Positions 30,699-38,816 of a DNA stretch of 64,000 bases are shown piece by piece. The stretch spans positions 44,818 to 108,817 of the forward strand of contig NZ_BMOQ01000009.1 in assembly GCF_014647155.1 (NCBI RefSeq), in the 5' to 3' direction. The notes below the pieces were generated by a model. That model ran no database searches and had not been told where the DNA came from. It saw only the letters and a list, made by a program, of their open reading frames with translations. This DNA is from Halarchaeum nitratireducens (GTDB lineage Archaea; Halobacteriota; Halobacteria; Halobacteriales; Halobacteriaceae). Positions within the stretch are counted from its first letter, which is position 1; every line of letters starts with the position of its first letter. Made by a program: the position numbers and the translations under genes.

Positions 30699-31562
30699 GT
30701 GACGCGACACCCGGACCGCCGTCGCGACGACGAGGCGTTCCAGCCCCACGGCGAAGCGACCCGAGAACCGGACCACGTCCTCAAACAAGACGAGGAGCCA
30801 CGCGACCAGTTGGCGAGTACTGACTATCCTGAGTCTGTACAGGCATCGTCGACGTGTCTTGAGTGTGGCCAGTCTGTACCACCGACGAGTGAGCGGTGTG
30901 CGTCGTGTCGCCGTGAACACGCGGCGTCGAAGACACCGACCCAAGAGGGGGAGGAGACAGAGTTGGAGTTCCTCCACCTCGTCTTCACGCTCGTTCCAGC
31001 ACGAACGGAGTACGCGGCGCTCGCGAAGGGGACCGCCGCACACTCACTCCTCGTCACAAAGGGCGACACCGCGATCGACGAGTGCGATCTCGTCGCCGAT
31101 GGTGATGGCTCGCCGTCGCGAACGCTCACCAACCACTGGGGCAGCCTTCCCGACGTCGTCCAGATGGAGAGCGACGTCGGCGAACGCCTTCTCCAGCAGG
31201 CGTGTAACCGCACACAGTGGGGGGATGATGCAGACTCGGGCGGACACGCGACGTACCTCTACGACCGCGCCGGGCACGCAATCGACTCGCGGCAGCGACT
31301 CAGCACAGTGCGTGAGCAAGCAGCGGACCCCCTCTGGCTCGTTCCTGCGCTCGCACTCCAACAGCCGTCGCGTCCCGATGATGCAGAACGGCAGTCGTCC
31401 GCGACGCCGACGCGGGAGACACTCATGTGTCGACGTTGCGAGCGTGAGACCCGGCATCGCTTCCGCGGCGTCGAACCCAGTCCAGCCGACCAGTGGGCTG
31501 GGCAGCCAATCTGGGACTGTCGAGTCTGTGGGACACCGCGCCACGGCCCGAACCCATCGTAA
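30699..31562 (+). CDS. Haloarchaeal protein with N- and C-terminal zinc ribbons
   Basis: About 287 residues from a GTG. A conserved-looking N-terminal tract (PHGEATREPDHVLKQDEEP) is followed by CLECG/CASC knuckles near 55-75, a central domain, and a C-terminal ribbon (CRRCE, then CRVCG). The GTG at 30699 is preferred because a TATA-like TTTATA lies about 28 bp upstream (30669), as expected for a leaderless haloarchaeal transcript; an earlier in-frame GTG at 30636 precedes that box. Function unknown. Confidence 0.6.
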   Translation: MTRHPDRRRDDEAFQPHGEATREPDHVLKQDEEPRDQLASTDYPESVQASSTCLECGQSVPPTSERCASCRREHAASKTPTQEGEETELEFLHLVFTLVPARTEYAALAKGTAAHSLLVTKGDTAIDECDLVADGDGSPSRTLTNHWGSLPDVVQMESDVGERLLQQACNRTQWGDDADSGGHATYLYDRAGHAIDSRQRLSTVREQAADPLWLVPALALQQPSRPDDAERQSSATPTRETLMCRRCERETRHRFRGVEPSPADQWAGQPIWDCRVCGTPRHGPNPS

Positions 31563-31982
31563 CCCGGAGCGCAGATAGACCGTTATCCTTCCTGCTGCGA
31601 TATATTAGATGAAACAACCGTTAGGTGGGTCTGCGATTGTATCGGGACGCAGGGTCTACTGAACATGCGGTTCCAGTGGACTTATTGACTTATATTCAAG
31701 TTCTTGAATTATGGTGGTAAGTCTGGCTGCGTACGTTCATGCATCACTCACTACTGATACCCACGAGTTCAGCGGCGGATTTGCATTTCTTCTTTTTATC
31801 GCAGATTTATTCATTGCGAGCGCTATCGCTCCGAACATTCCAGCAGCCGCCTGACAAACCGAGAGATTAGTTGCCTGTATTGACCGAATCGGGAGTGTAG
31901 ATAATTCCAGCGCGACGAGGCCGAACCAGACTGTATATCTACTGTCGAAAAGACTATTCGAATATATAATAAAGGTACCAGT
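31563..31982. other. Intergenic region with one possible micro-gene
   Basis: AT-rich spacer of 420 bp. It holds a possible 47-residue hydrophobic ORF at 31711-31854 (ATG; contains GGFAFLLFIADLFIASAIA), with a TATA-like tract TTATATTC about 20 bp upstream. Beyond that I see no gene, repeat or RNA. Confidence 0.4.
31711..31854 (+). CDS. Possible small membrane protein
   Basis: A 47-residue ORF whose C-terminal half (FAFLLFIADLFIASAIA) could form one membrane helix. A TATA-like tract just upstream could drive a leaderless transcript. It precedes another small membrane protein gene by 128 bp. Weakly supported; it may be non-coding. Confidence 0.3.
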   Translation: MVVSLAAYVHASLTTDTHEFSGGFAFLLFIADLFIASAIAPNIPAAA

Positions 31983-32204
31983 ATGGGAGAGAAGAAGGTA
32001 AGTGATGGTATGAGAGAAAAGGTTGTGGCATTTCTTGCAGAGTGGCAGATGGGAGCTATCCTTCTACTCGGCTCGGCTATTGTCGGATTTGTTTTCGGCG
32101 CTGTTGTGGGGACGATGTGGTCTGGATTTCTCGGATTAATCGTCTTCTTTATTAGTGCAATACTGGCATTTTCTCTATTCTCGTACTTACTCTACGGCCG
32201 TTAA
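31983..32204 (+). CDS. Small two-helix membrane protein
   Basis: A 73-residue protein. A charged N-terminus (MGEKKVSDGMREKV) is followed by two hydrophobic segments, about 23-45 (GAILLLGSAIVGFVFGAVVG) and 48-70 (GFLGLIVFFISAILAFSLFS), ending in Tyr-Gly-Arg. The composition is typical of a real membrane protein. A TATA-like ATATATAAT lies about 20 bp upstream. No homologue recognised. Confidence 0.6.
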   Translation: MGEKKVSDGMREKVVAFLAEWQMGAILLLGSAIVGFVFGAVVGTMWSGFLGLIVFFISAILAFSLFSYLLYGR

Positions 32205-32392
32205 GTTAGACCTCTCTATCTAACGCTCAACGTCGCACCAGCAGGAGTACGACGACGACAGCAAGACACTCCAGATGTCGAGTGTAAATCGCCCCCATCA
32301 CGAGGGAGATAGCCTGTCTCCTGCGGTAGTCTCTGAGGGGTTTTTCGCGCGGAGAGTGGCGACGCGCGCCTAAACAGTGTGCGTCGGACTCG

Positions 32393-32887
32393 ATGATGCA
32401 CATGCTCATCTACGCATTAGTGGAGGCATCGATACGCGACGAAGCACCGGCGGCAGGCTCATCTGCGTTCGACCGACTGGTTGGCGTCGCCCCAGACGCC
32501 GATAGCGTGTTCGACTCCTACGTGACGTTCGACGAGACGGACGTCACCGGGGTGGGCGAGGGGTGGTGGGGTGAGCGGCCGGCCGCGGCGCCGGTTGAGT
32601 CGGGCGCCGGCGAAGACCTCTTGGAGGCCGGCTGGGAGGCGACCATCGAGGCGTTCGAACAGAACCTCGTGGCTGTTCGCGAGGGCTTGGACGAACTCGA
32701 CGACGAGGCGATCATGCGTGACGAGGACCTCGTCCGGCACGCCTGCCACAACTTCGGCGCCTATCGCGGGCCCTCAATCGTCCTCTACGACGAGTACGGA
32801 CGGGGGATTCGCAACCGGGAGCGGCTCGACAGGATTCTCGACGGCGTCGAGTCGTGTTGGATCGTCCCCGCCGACGTCCACTACTGA
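32393..32887 (+). CDS. Conserved-looking haloarchaeal plasmid protein
   Basis: A 164-residue acidic protein starting MMHMLIYALVEAS. Three ATGs occur within the first four codons, so the exact start is uncertain. The C-terminal half (NFGAYRGPSIVLYDEYG, then WIVPADVHY) is rich in aromatic and hydrophobic residues and looks folded. No motif allows a function. Its stop overlaps the next start by one base (TGATG), indicating a two-gene operon with the small zinc protein. Confidence 0.65.
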   Translation: MMHMLIYALVEASIRDEAPAAGSSAFDRLVGVAPDADSVFDSYVTFDETDVTGVGEGWWGERPAAAPVESGAGEDLLEAGWEATIEAFEQNLVAVREGLDELDDEAIMRDEDLVRHACHNFGAYRGPSIVLYDEYGRGIRNRERLDRILDGVESCWIVPADVHY

Positions 32888-33069
32888 TGATGGCGGGCCA
32901 CACGACTCGTCGACGGCCGCCGTGGCAGAAGCCAATCCCGAAAACCGCCTTCGGCTACTGCACGAGCTGTCAGACAGTGCCGGCGGACCCAGTCTACGCC
33001 GCACGTGATGATCAGCGGTGTGCTGACTGCTACTTCGAGGACGAACTCACTGAGACAAGCAACGTGTAG
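32887..33069 (+). CDS. Small zinc-finger protein
   Basis: A 60-residue protein. A basic Pro-rich N-terminus (HTTRRRPPWQKPIPK) is followed by a four-cysteine ribbon: CTSC near residue 25 and CADC near 46. Its start overlaps the upstream gene stop (TGATG), so translation is probably coupled. Such small zinc proteins often bind nucleic acid or modulate a partner; here the likely partner is the upstream 164-residue protein. Confidence 0.65.
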   Translation: MMAGHTTRRRPPWQKPIPKTAFGYCTSCQTVPADPVYAARDDQRCADCYFEDELTETSNV

Positions 33070-33154
33070 ACACCCCGTGTGCAAAGTGTAAATATCCACT
33101 TTGATATCGTTTCAACCTCTCAGAGGCAGTATTAGGAATTCGACTGATGGCGTA

Positions 33155-33196
33155 TTAACCAACAATTGGCAGTAGGGTCGGGACTGTGTTGGTTAA
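33155..33196. repeat. TTAACCAACA inverted repeat, copy 2
   Basis: A 42 bp element with arms TTAACCAACA and TGTTGGTTAA (10 bp perfect) and a 22 nt spacer unlike the other copies. It lies 26 bp upstream of a GTTTRTC leader, the same module order as at 29577-29643 and 39415-39458. Confidence 0.8.
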
Positions 33197-33222
33197 ACTG
33201 GATGGGCCGAGACCGCCGTCGT

Positions 33223-33279
33223 GTTTGTCGCCCCCGAGAGGGGTGCGGGAGTGCCCACGCGGTGCTCTCGAACCGAACG
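33223..33279 (+). promoter_or_regulatory. GTTTRTC-hairpin leader, copy 3 (DUF6166 gene)
   Basis: GTTTGTCG, then hairpin CCCC-CGAGA-GGGG, TGCGGGAGTGCCCACG and the gene start. The hairpin loop differs from copies 1 and 2 while the stem is kept. Confidence 0.55.
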
Positions 33280-33663
33280 ATGAGTGGAACTTTCGACGAC
33301 CACGCGACGGCACAGACCACACACCACCAGGGCGAGATTCGCTACATTGGCTCCCGGGAGCACGGAGAGACGGTCGTGACGACGCACCCCGGTGGGGAGC
33401 GCCTCACACCGGAGCGCAGCCTCCAGATCGCCCGGCATAGTCCGAGTGGATTCGCCGTCGGCTATCGCGGCAGCGGCCCGGCACAGCTCGCACTCGCCGT
33501 CCTCCTCAACTACACGGACAACGCCGCGCTCGCCCGCGAACACTACCAGACGTTCAAAGACGAGGTCATCAGCCAACTCGAGTACGGCGCCGACGGCACC
33601 TGGACGATCACCGACGCCGACATCCAGCACGTCCTCCCCGACGACGTCGCACCAACTGCCTAG
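33280..33663 (+). CDS. DUF6166 domain protein
   Basis: A 127-residue protein. The run HSPSGFAVGYRGSGPAQLAL, followed by helical HYQTFKDEVISQL and W-x-I-T-x-x-D-I, is the pattern I associate with DUF6166, a small family common on plasmids and in phages with no assigned activity. The ATG at 33280 is chosen because it follows the shared leader and the family's N-terminal strand (IRYIGSR) comes soon after. It is followed 17 bp later by the next small gene, probably in one transcript. Confidence 0.7.
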   Translation: MSGTFDDHATAQTTHHQGEIRYIGSREHGETVVTTHPGGERLTPERSLQIARHSPSGFAVGYRGSGPAQLALAVLLNYTDNAALAREHYQTFKDEVISQLEYGADGTWTITDADIQHVLPDDVAPTA

Positions 33664-33680
33664 CCGACCTCATACCCACA

Positions 33681-33944
33681 ATGTCCGATACAACTGACTC
33701 TTCGAGCGATGCGACTGCCGAACAGTCGACCGAAACCCAGCACGTCGAACGTACCGACGTCGGCGTCTCGATCACCGTCCAGCTCAAACGTGGCTCCGGA
33801 ACACGCGACGAGGACAAAATCAAGGGCAAAGTGAAAGCCGAGACACTCGCCGACGCCCGAGAAGACATGGACGTCCTTCGCGAGTATCTGCATCAACTCG
33901 CCGACGACACACGCCAAATTCAACCCGAGGCTGAAACCGAGTAG
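33681..33944 (+). CDS. Small haloarchaeal protein, unknown function
   Basis: An 87-residue protein. An acidic Ser/Thr-rich N-terminus precedes a compact domain (VGVSITVQLKRGSGTRDEDK, then AETLADAREDMDVLREYLHQLAD) with two strands and a helix. No named family is assigned with confidence. It lies 17 bp after the DUF6166 gene, so it is probably co-expressed. Confidence 0.55.
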   Translation: MSDTTDSSSDATAEQSTETQHVERTDVGVSITVQLKRGSGTRDEDKIKGKVKAETLADAREDMDVLREYLHQLADDTRQIQPEAETE

Positions 33945-34086
33945 GAACGCTACTGGAACTCTGGTTCTGTTGAAACCCTATTAGCTAGACACTATTTTAG
34001 TGAAATATCTGTTAGGTGGTGTGATTATTGATAATCAAGTGGCAATCTCCCTGAAAGTATTTGCCAGCGTACTACTAATTTATCAT

Positions 34087-34380
34087 ATGGACCGTGTGCA
34101 TCTCTACGTTCTTGTTGCAGGGGGCTTAATCGTCCTTGCTGGCTGTGCCGCTACGAGCTCACCAGAACACCTTCACGTCCAGCAAGCAGACGGAAACATT
34201 TCAGCTGATAATGTGGTCCAATTCGATGAGCTAACTCCTGCTCAACAGCGGGTGTTCAAGGACGCGCTTCAGAAGGGGATTGCTGATGTACCAAATAATG
34301 TTAGTATTGATCCATGGACTCACTACCGCTACGTGAAATATCACAATAATACATATGAAGCGGTCGTGTCCACGGCGTAG
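34087..34380 (+). CDS. Putative lipoprotein
   Basis: A 97-residue protein from the ATG at 34087. Residues 1-20 form a signal sequence ending in a lipobox (LAGC), predicting export and lipid attachment at Cys. The mature part begins AATSSPEHLHVQQADGN and contains FDELTPAQQRVFKDALQKG. An in-frame start 29 codons upstream exists but would bury the signal peptide. AT-richer than its neighbours, suggesting later acquisition. Confidence 0.6.
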   Translation: MDRVHLYVLVAGGLIVLAGCAATSSPEHLHVQQADGNISADNVVQFDELTPAQQRVFKDALQKGIADVPNNVSIDPWTHYRYVKYHNNTYEAVVSTA

Positions 34381-34487
34381 TTCAATTTCTTCTTGTCGAA
34401 CGTTCAATAGCTGATCTCTACTTAACGACCTCCGACAAAATCTGTTGACCTTTGAGGATTTCAACAGAACCGAAGCTCTTGGTATCG

Positions 34488-34521
34488 GTTTGTCGACGCC
34501 GGGAGCGGACGAGGCTCCATC
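34488..34521 (+). promoter_or_regulatory. Weak GTTTGTC leader variant
   Basis: GTTTGTCGACGCC followed by a small inverted repeat GGAGC-(7 nt)-GCTCC just before an ATG. It resembles the leader family in its GTTTGTC start and its position, but the hairpin is displaced and the CCCC/GGGG stem is absent. Confidence 0.3.
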
Positions 34522-34728
34522 ATGCCCAACCAAGAGAGCGAGAGTACGCTCACGCCTGAACAACGACTTACGCCAGCGAGCTTCGACGTCCTCCGCGCCT
34601 GTATCATGACGATTCCCGATGTCGAGACCGTCCAGGAGTGTGTCGCGTACGAGAACACGCATCAGAATCGTGAGCCCATCCTCCACTTACTCGCGCAGCA
34701 AGCCGCGAAAGTCCGAGACGAGAGCTAG
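34522..34728 (+). CDS. Small helical protein, unknown function
   Basis: A 68-residue protein (starts MPNQESESTLTPEQRLTP). The central part (FDVLRACIMTIPDVETVQECVAYE) and end (EPILHLLAQQAAKVRDES) suggest two or three helices. The start is supported by a leader-like element immediately upstream. No family recognised. The next gene starts 72 bp later with its own leader copy. Confidence 0.5.
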   Translation: MPNQESESTLTPEQRLTPASFDVLRACIMTIPDVETVQECVAYENTHQNREPILHLLAQQAAKVRDES

Positions 34729-34762
34729 ATAGTCGGCGCCTCAGTGTGTGGCCCGACGAGAC

Positions 34763-34800
34763 GTTTATCGAGCCATCCGAGAGGATGGAGGCATTCAGTG
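34763..34800 (+). promoter_or_regulatory. GTTTRTC-hairpin leader, covarying copy
   Basis: GTTTATCGAG then inverted repeat CCATCC-GAGA-GGATGG, ending 13 bp before the ATG. The GAGA loop resembles the copy at 33223, but the stem sequence is different and still fully paired; such covariation supports a real palindrome or RNA hairpin. Confidence 0.5.
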
Positions 34801-35103
34801 ATGAGCGATACACCAGATCCGGAAGTCCACCATCAAGCAGCGTTCAGTGACGGCGGCGAGCTCAAGGTCCAGGAGTCGAGCGTCGAAACGTCTCTCGAGG
34901 ATTTCGGTGCCGACGTCGACCATCGCGATCGTGAGTCACGACGCGATCAGCCCGAGGCCAGCGAGTTCGGCGTCGACGACCGCCCCGAAGTACAGGATTC
35001 AAGTGAGGATGACGAGCAGGCCGCGCTCTTCCCCGATACCGACGACGACCAGCAGACACTCACCGGGGAGAACGCCGCGACACGCTGCCTCTTCGACGAC
35101 TAA
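34801..35103 (+). CDS. Small acidic protein, probably disordered
   Basis: A 100-residue highly acidic protein (starts MSDTPDPEVHHQAAFSDGG), rich in D, E, S and Q throughout, ending GENAATRCLFDD. No fold is evident. The ATG follows the covarying leader copy. It ends 29 bp before inverted repeat copy 3, which separates it from the convergent PIN-protein gene. Confidence 0.5.
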   Translation: MSDTPDPEVHHQAAFSDGGELKVQESSVETSLEDFGADVDHRDRESRRDQPEASEFGVDDRPEVQDSSEDDEQAALFPDTDDDQQTLTGENAATRCLFDD

Positions 35104-35132
35104 TCACGATCCGATTGACAACCAGTATCTGA

Positions 35133-35174
35133 TTAACCAACAGAAAACCCGAGGTGATACAAATTGTTGGTTAA
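35133..35174. repeat. TTAACCAACA inverted repeat, copy 3
   Basis: A 42 bp element with arms TTAACCAACA and TGTTGGTTAA and a 22 nt unrelated spacer. It sits between two convergent genes and its right arm abuts the stop codon of the minus-strand PIN gene. No promoter is expected at this position. Confidence 0.8.
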
Positions 35175-35726
35175 TTAGTCCTCGGGATACCCGTCAGCTT
35201 CGACGAGTTCGATAACGTCCCAGACCGTGAGGACCGAAATGTAGTCCTCGTAGTATGTATTCGAGAGAATCGCTCGAATTGTTGCTTCCGCGTTCCGGTC
35301 GTCCATGACGATCCCGATGGAGTCGTAGGCAGTCGAGGCGAGGAGCATGATTGCGGTGCCGGCGAGGCCAGCATCGGTCTTCCGCAATTCGTCTGGTGGC
35401 ACATGCTCAATGTCGGCGAGACGTTGCTGGATGCGGTCCATCACGACGGCCGCCGTCGGACCATCATAGACACTCACACCCTCTTGCACGGGCTGGGCGG
35501 TGCTAATCCAAGACTCGGACTGCGCCTTGTGCAACCAATCAGCACTGATCCAGCCCTGCTGCTCCTCGATTTCTTCGCAAACACGCTGACTCAGATACAG
35601 CTGGATCCCGTTGCTCGTGACGTGGTCGATAAAGGCCTGATAGCGATCGTGGCCAGGGTCACCGAGCGTCCGGAGAAAACTCGTGTCCAAGACAAGTGCG
35701 CTCGGCAAGGGGGATATCGCGCTCAC
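35175..35726 (-). CDS. PIN-like domain protein, probable toxin
   Basis: A 183-residue protein. Near the N-terminus, LVLDTSFLRTLG carries the first PIN acidic residue; a later DDRNAE (GIVMDDRNAEATIRAI) supplies further acidic residues. PIN proteins are Mg-dependent RNases, often VapC-type toxins, though this one is longer than usual VapC (about 130). Its start overlaps the upstream gene stop by 4 bp (ATGA), giving an antitoxin-then-toxin order. A toxin-antitoxin role is inference. Confidence 0.65.
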   Translation of the reverse strand: MSAISPLPSALVLDTSFLRTLGDPGHDRYQAFIDHVTSNGIQLYLSQRVCEEIEEQQGWISADWLHKAQSESWISTAQPVQEGVSVYDGPTAAVVMDRIQQRLADIEHVPPDELRKTDAGLAGTAIMLLASTAYDSIGIVMDDRNAEATIRAILSNTYYEDYISVLTVWDVIELVEADGYPED

Positions 35727-36343
35727 GCGTCAACGACGTAGGGAGCGTCGGCGATCGTTCGCTCGTGGACGTCATCCCCATGGTCGGGGAATGCAGGGTC
35801 AACCGGACTGATACGACCGATGATCGCCTCGATGGCCTGTGAGACCGCGATACCCGCAGCAGTGGGGACATCGAGCGCCGCAGCAATGCCACGGCGCGTC
35901 TGCTCACCCCGAAGATATGCGTCCGTCTCACCGACCGCGTTGAGTAACGCCGCGTCCCCATAGCGCTCGCGGAAATACGCGATATCGTCATCAGTCGTGC
36001 TTGCCCCATAGACCGCGATGACGACCGGTGAGACGACGAGTTCGCCGGTCTCTGTCTCCCACGTCCCGACGACTGGCTCAACCGTCCAGAGCGCGGCGCC
36101 GTCCTCGTACTCATCACGTTCCTCGGCGACGCCGAGCTCAGCCAATTCGTTCGCGTACTTGTACGCAGTGCTCTTCACGATACCCTGGCGGTCCATCGCT
36201 CGTTTGACCGTCGTTGGCGAGTTCAGGAGGAGATCAGTGTAGAAGTAGGCGAGATCGGCATCTGTCAGGAGTCGCTGCACAGCGAAAAACATCGAGACGC
36301 CCGACTCGTCACGTCCGACGTCTCCAATCGGTGCACCAGTCAT
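35723..36343 (-). CDS. Winged-helix-like regulator, probable antitoxin
   Basis: A 206-residue protein. Residues about 25-85 read as a helix-turn-helix/winged-helix (FYTDLLLNSPTTVKRAMDRQ, then KSTAYKYANELAELGVAEE), followed by a sensor-like domain. It overlaps the PIN gene by 4 bp, so the two are translationally coupled. It is divergent from the ArdC gene (114 bp apart) across a GTTTRTC leader. Either an autoregulating antitoxin or a stand-alone regulator. Confidence 0.6.
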   Translation of the reverse strand: MTGAPIGDVGRDESGVSMFFAVQRLLTDADLAYFYTDLLLNSPTTVKRAMDRQGIVKSTAYKYANELAELGVAEERDEYEDGAALWTVEPVVGTWETETGELVVSPVVIAVYGASTTDDDIAYFRERYGDAALLNAVGETDAYLRGEQTRRGIAAALDVPTAAGIAVSQAIEAIIGRISPVDPAFPDHGDDVHERTIADAPYVVDA

Positions 36344-36396
36344 TGTAGTCCATAGTACGCGAACTAGAGACTAAAGGGTTGCGCTGCCGCGAACAG

Positions 36397-36457
36397 GTTT
36401 GTTAGCCCCGGGAGGGGTGCGGGCGCGCCCACGAGGCGCGTCGTCGCGAACAAATCC
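36397..36457 (+). promoter_or_regulatory. GTTTRTC-hairpin leader, copy 4 (ArdC)
   Basis: GTTTGTTAG then hairpin CCCC-GGGA-GGGG, TGCGGGCGCGCCCACG and a further inverted repeat (CGCGCCCACGAGGCGCG) before the ATG at 36458. The core matches copies 1-3. Confidence 0.55.
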
Positions 36458-37393
36458 ATGAGTGACGCACAAACAGAGCCAGCAGTCGCGTTCGAGGACT
36501 CGAACTCGCGAATCGAATCGATGACCGAGACGATCGAGGCGTGGGTCGAGGACCTCATCACGCACGTCGAGGAGGCACGCGGAAGCAAGGCGTTCCAAGA
36601 GTGGCTGGATGTCCAGAGTCGGTTCCACGACTACTCCTACCGGAATACCCTCCTGATCCAGCTCCAGTGTCCGGAGGCGACGAAGGTCGCAGGCTACCGA
36701 GCGTGGCAAGAGGAGTTCGATCGGCACGTCCAGGAAGGCGAGAGCGCCATCTGGATCTGGGCACCCATCATTACGAAGCAATGCCCGGAGTGCGAGAACT
36801 CCCCAAGTTACCACGAACGGAATGATTGTGAGTACGACGAGACGCCACCGGAGGAGTGGTCGGACGGACTCGTCGGCTTTCGGCCGGCATCGGTCTTCGA
36901 CGTCTCTCAGACTGAGGGCGAGCCACTTCCGGAACTCGAGACGGCGGCGACCGGCGACGCCGGCACCCTCGTCACCGTCCTCGAAGACACAGCTTCGGAA
37001 CTCGACGTCGAGGTGCGCATCGTCGACGCCGACGAGTGGATCCATGGGCAGGCGGAGGGTATCTGCAAGCCGCGTCAGTCGAATGAACCACCACTTGTTG
37101 AGGTTCGCGATCGTGCGAACGAGGCTGACCTCGCGGTGACGCTCGTCCACGAACTCGCACACGCCCTCCTCCATAGCGCCATCAGCGACCCACTGGCGCG
37201 CTCCGAGCAGGAACTCGAAGCCGAGGCCGTCGCGTACATCGTCGGCCGACACTACAGCCTCGACACGAGCAATTCGTCGTTTTACCTCGCTGCTTGGGCC
37301 GGCGACGACCCGGAGGCAATCCGGGAGCGACTCGGCCGCATTAGCCGGACGGCCGAGCAACTCATCGACGTCGTCGATTCAAGGACCGCATAG
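36458..37393 (+). CDS. ArdC-like antirestriction protein with ImmA/IrrE-type peptidase
   Basis: A 311-residue protein. Residues about 25-110 match the ArdC N-terminal ssDNA-binding fold (WLDVQSRFHDYSYRNTLLI, then AGYRAWQEEF). A cysteine/acid insert (CPECENSP, ERNDCEY) follows. The C-terminus has a zincin HELAH motif at residues 231-235 and a downstream glutamate helix (ELEAEAVAYIVGRHY). ArdC proteins enter with plasmid DNA and protect it from host restriction. Its position beside the backbone genes, under the shared leader, fits early expression after transfer. Confidence 0.8.
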   Translation: MSDAQTEPAVAFEDSNSRIESMTETIEAWVEDLITHVEEARGSKAFQEWLDVQSRFHDYSYRNTLLIQLQCPEATKVAGYRAWQEEFDRHVQEGESAIWIWAPIITKQCPECENSPSYHERNDCEYDETPPEEWSDGLVGFRPASVFDVSQTEGEPLPELETAATGDAGTLVTVLEDTASELDVEVRIVDADEWIHGQAEGICKPRQSNEPPLVEVRDRANEADLAVTLVHELAHALLHSAISDPLARSEQELEAEAVAYIVGRHYSLDTSNSSFYLAAWAGDDPEAIRERLGRISRTAEQLIDVVDSRTA

Positions 37394-37537
37394 CGATCCA
37401 AACTCCTCACACCGGGAGACTATTTATTCAGTCAGAAAGGTAACAATACAGAGGGGAAAGCGAGTGTAGTGACGAGAAGACTAACCAAGCCGGCTATATC
37501 CGATACGCTGATAGGCCGACAGGTCCAAAAGAAGGTA

Positions 37538-37813
37538 ATGCACGATCTCACCGGCTTTCAGCGGGACTTGCTCTACGTCATTACGGGCTTGGATGAACCC
37601 CACGGGCTCGCGATCAAGGAGGAGCTCGAGGAGTACTACGAGACTGAAGTCCATCACGGCCGCCTCTACCCGAACCTCGATACCCTCGTTGACAAAGGCC
37701 TCGTCGACAAAGGACAGATCGACGAGCGCACCAACTCCTACACACTCACGCGGCGTGGCCACCGCGAGCTCGAAGCCCGTCGCGACTGGGAAGACCAATA
37801 CGTCGACCTGTAG
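37538..37813 (+). CDS. PadR-family transcriptional regulator
   Basis: A 91-residue winged-helix protein: FQRDLLYVITGLDEPHGLAI, then VHHGRLYPNLDTLVDKGLVD, then YTLTRRGHRELEAR. This order of helix, recognition helix and wing is characteristic of PadR. The ATG at 37538 matches the usual family start. It ends 35 bp before the convergent ADP-ribosylglycohydrolase gene. Confidence 0.75.
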   Translation: MHDLTGFQRDLLYVITGLDEPHGLAIKEELEEYYETEVHHGRLYPNLDTLVDKGLVDKGQIDERTNSYTLTRRGHRELEARRDWEDQYVDL

Positions 37814-37848
37814 AGACTCAGAGAAGCGGCTGGAACCGCTCTATCGAG

Positions 37849-38757
37849 TTATGTATCTTTCGTGAGTTGGTCGACCAGATCTTCGATTTCTGCAGTCTCG
37901 TCGATAGCGGAGAGCCAGCGCTCGGGAAGTGACGACGCACCGAAGCGCGCGCCGGCGACTGCACCGGCGATTGCGCCGATGGTGTCGGTGTCACCGCCGC
38001 GATTGACAGCAGTCACGATCGCCTCCGCAGCACTATTGGTGTGCAGGCCGTCGTGCAGTGCTGTTTGGAGTGAGTGGACGACGTAGCCGGATGTCTCCAG
38101 TGACGCGGGGCGGTCGCCGCGGGCGATCGGTTCGAGCGCAGCGGTGAGCTCGTCCGGTGCGTCCGCACCGACATCGTCGAGCGCGTCGCGCAGCGGTGTC
38201 TCGACGTCGCGGAGTAAACCGGCGATGGTGAGATTGAGAATCGCACAGCCGTAGGTACATCGCGGATCGGCGTGCGTGATCTGCGAGGACTGGCGGCTCA
38301 CCGTAACGAGTTGCACCCGATCATCCACGTAGGGAATCGCGAGCGGTGGACACCGCATCACGCTGCCGTTGCCCGCGTTCTGGCCTTCTGGACTCTGCGC
38401 CCAGACTTGTTGGCCCGCCTCGTCCCATGCGTCGCCGTGTTTGAGTCGGCTGAGCGATTTCATCGTCATCCGCCCGATATCGAACGGTCCGCTGTCGTAC
38501 CATGCGACGAATCGCTCCGCGATATCTGCCGGATCGAAGGCCTGTCGGTCGACGATGCTGCGCGCGATGCAGAGCGCCTGCTCGGTGTCGTCGGTAATCG
38601 TGCCCGCTAGCTGATTCCACGTTCCATGGCCGACCATCTCGTCGAGACGTCCGTGTTTGGCGGCGATTTTCGACGCTGAGGCGAACTCGACTGGCCGCCC
38701 GAGCGCATCCCCACACGCTAGCCCGAGAAGTACACCCCGAACTCGGTCTGAATCCAT
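37849..38757 (-). CDS. ADP-ribosylglycohydrolase (DraG-like)
   Basis: A 302-residue hydrolase that removes ADP-ribose from targets. Metal-binding signatures are intact: GLACGDALGRPVEF near the N-terminus, TITDDTEQAL near 50, and NRGGDTDTIGAIAGAVAGA near 255. The length is standard. It lies 59 bp downstream of a small gene on the same strand. Such enzymes can act as antitoxins to ADP-ribosylating toxins or in nucleotide metabolism; no ADP-ribosyltransferase is recognisable here. Confidence 0.85.
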   Translation of the reverse strand: MDSDRVRGVLLGLACGDALGRPVEFASASKIAAKHGRLDEMVGHGTWNQLAGTITDDTEQALCIARSIVDRQAFDPADIAERFVAWYDSGPFDIGRMTMKSLSRLKHGDAWDEAGQQVWAQSPEGQNAGNGSVMRCPPLAIPYVDDRVQLVTVSRQSSQITHADPRCTYGCAILNLTIAGLLRDVETPLRDALDDVGADAPDELTAALEPIARGDRPASLETSGYVVHSLQTALHDGLHTNSAAEAIVTAVNRGGDTDTIGAIAGAVAGARFGASSLPERWLSAIDETAEIEDLVDQLTKDT

Positions 38758-38816
38758 ACACCACCAAGGACGACCGCTGAGAAAAGTGTAGGGTCACAAT
38801 CACTCGTCGTCGATGC

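Noticed and set aside
36371..37360. 329-codon minus-strand open frame
   Set aside because: Antisense to the ArdC gene, whose HELAH motif and leader show the plus strand is coding.
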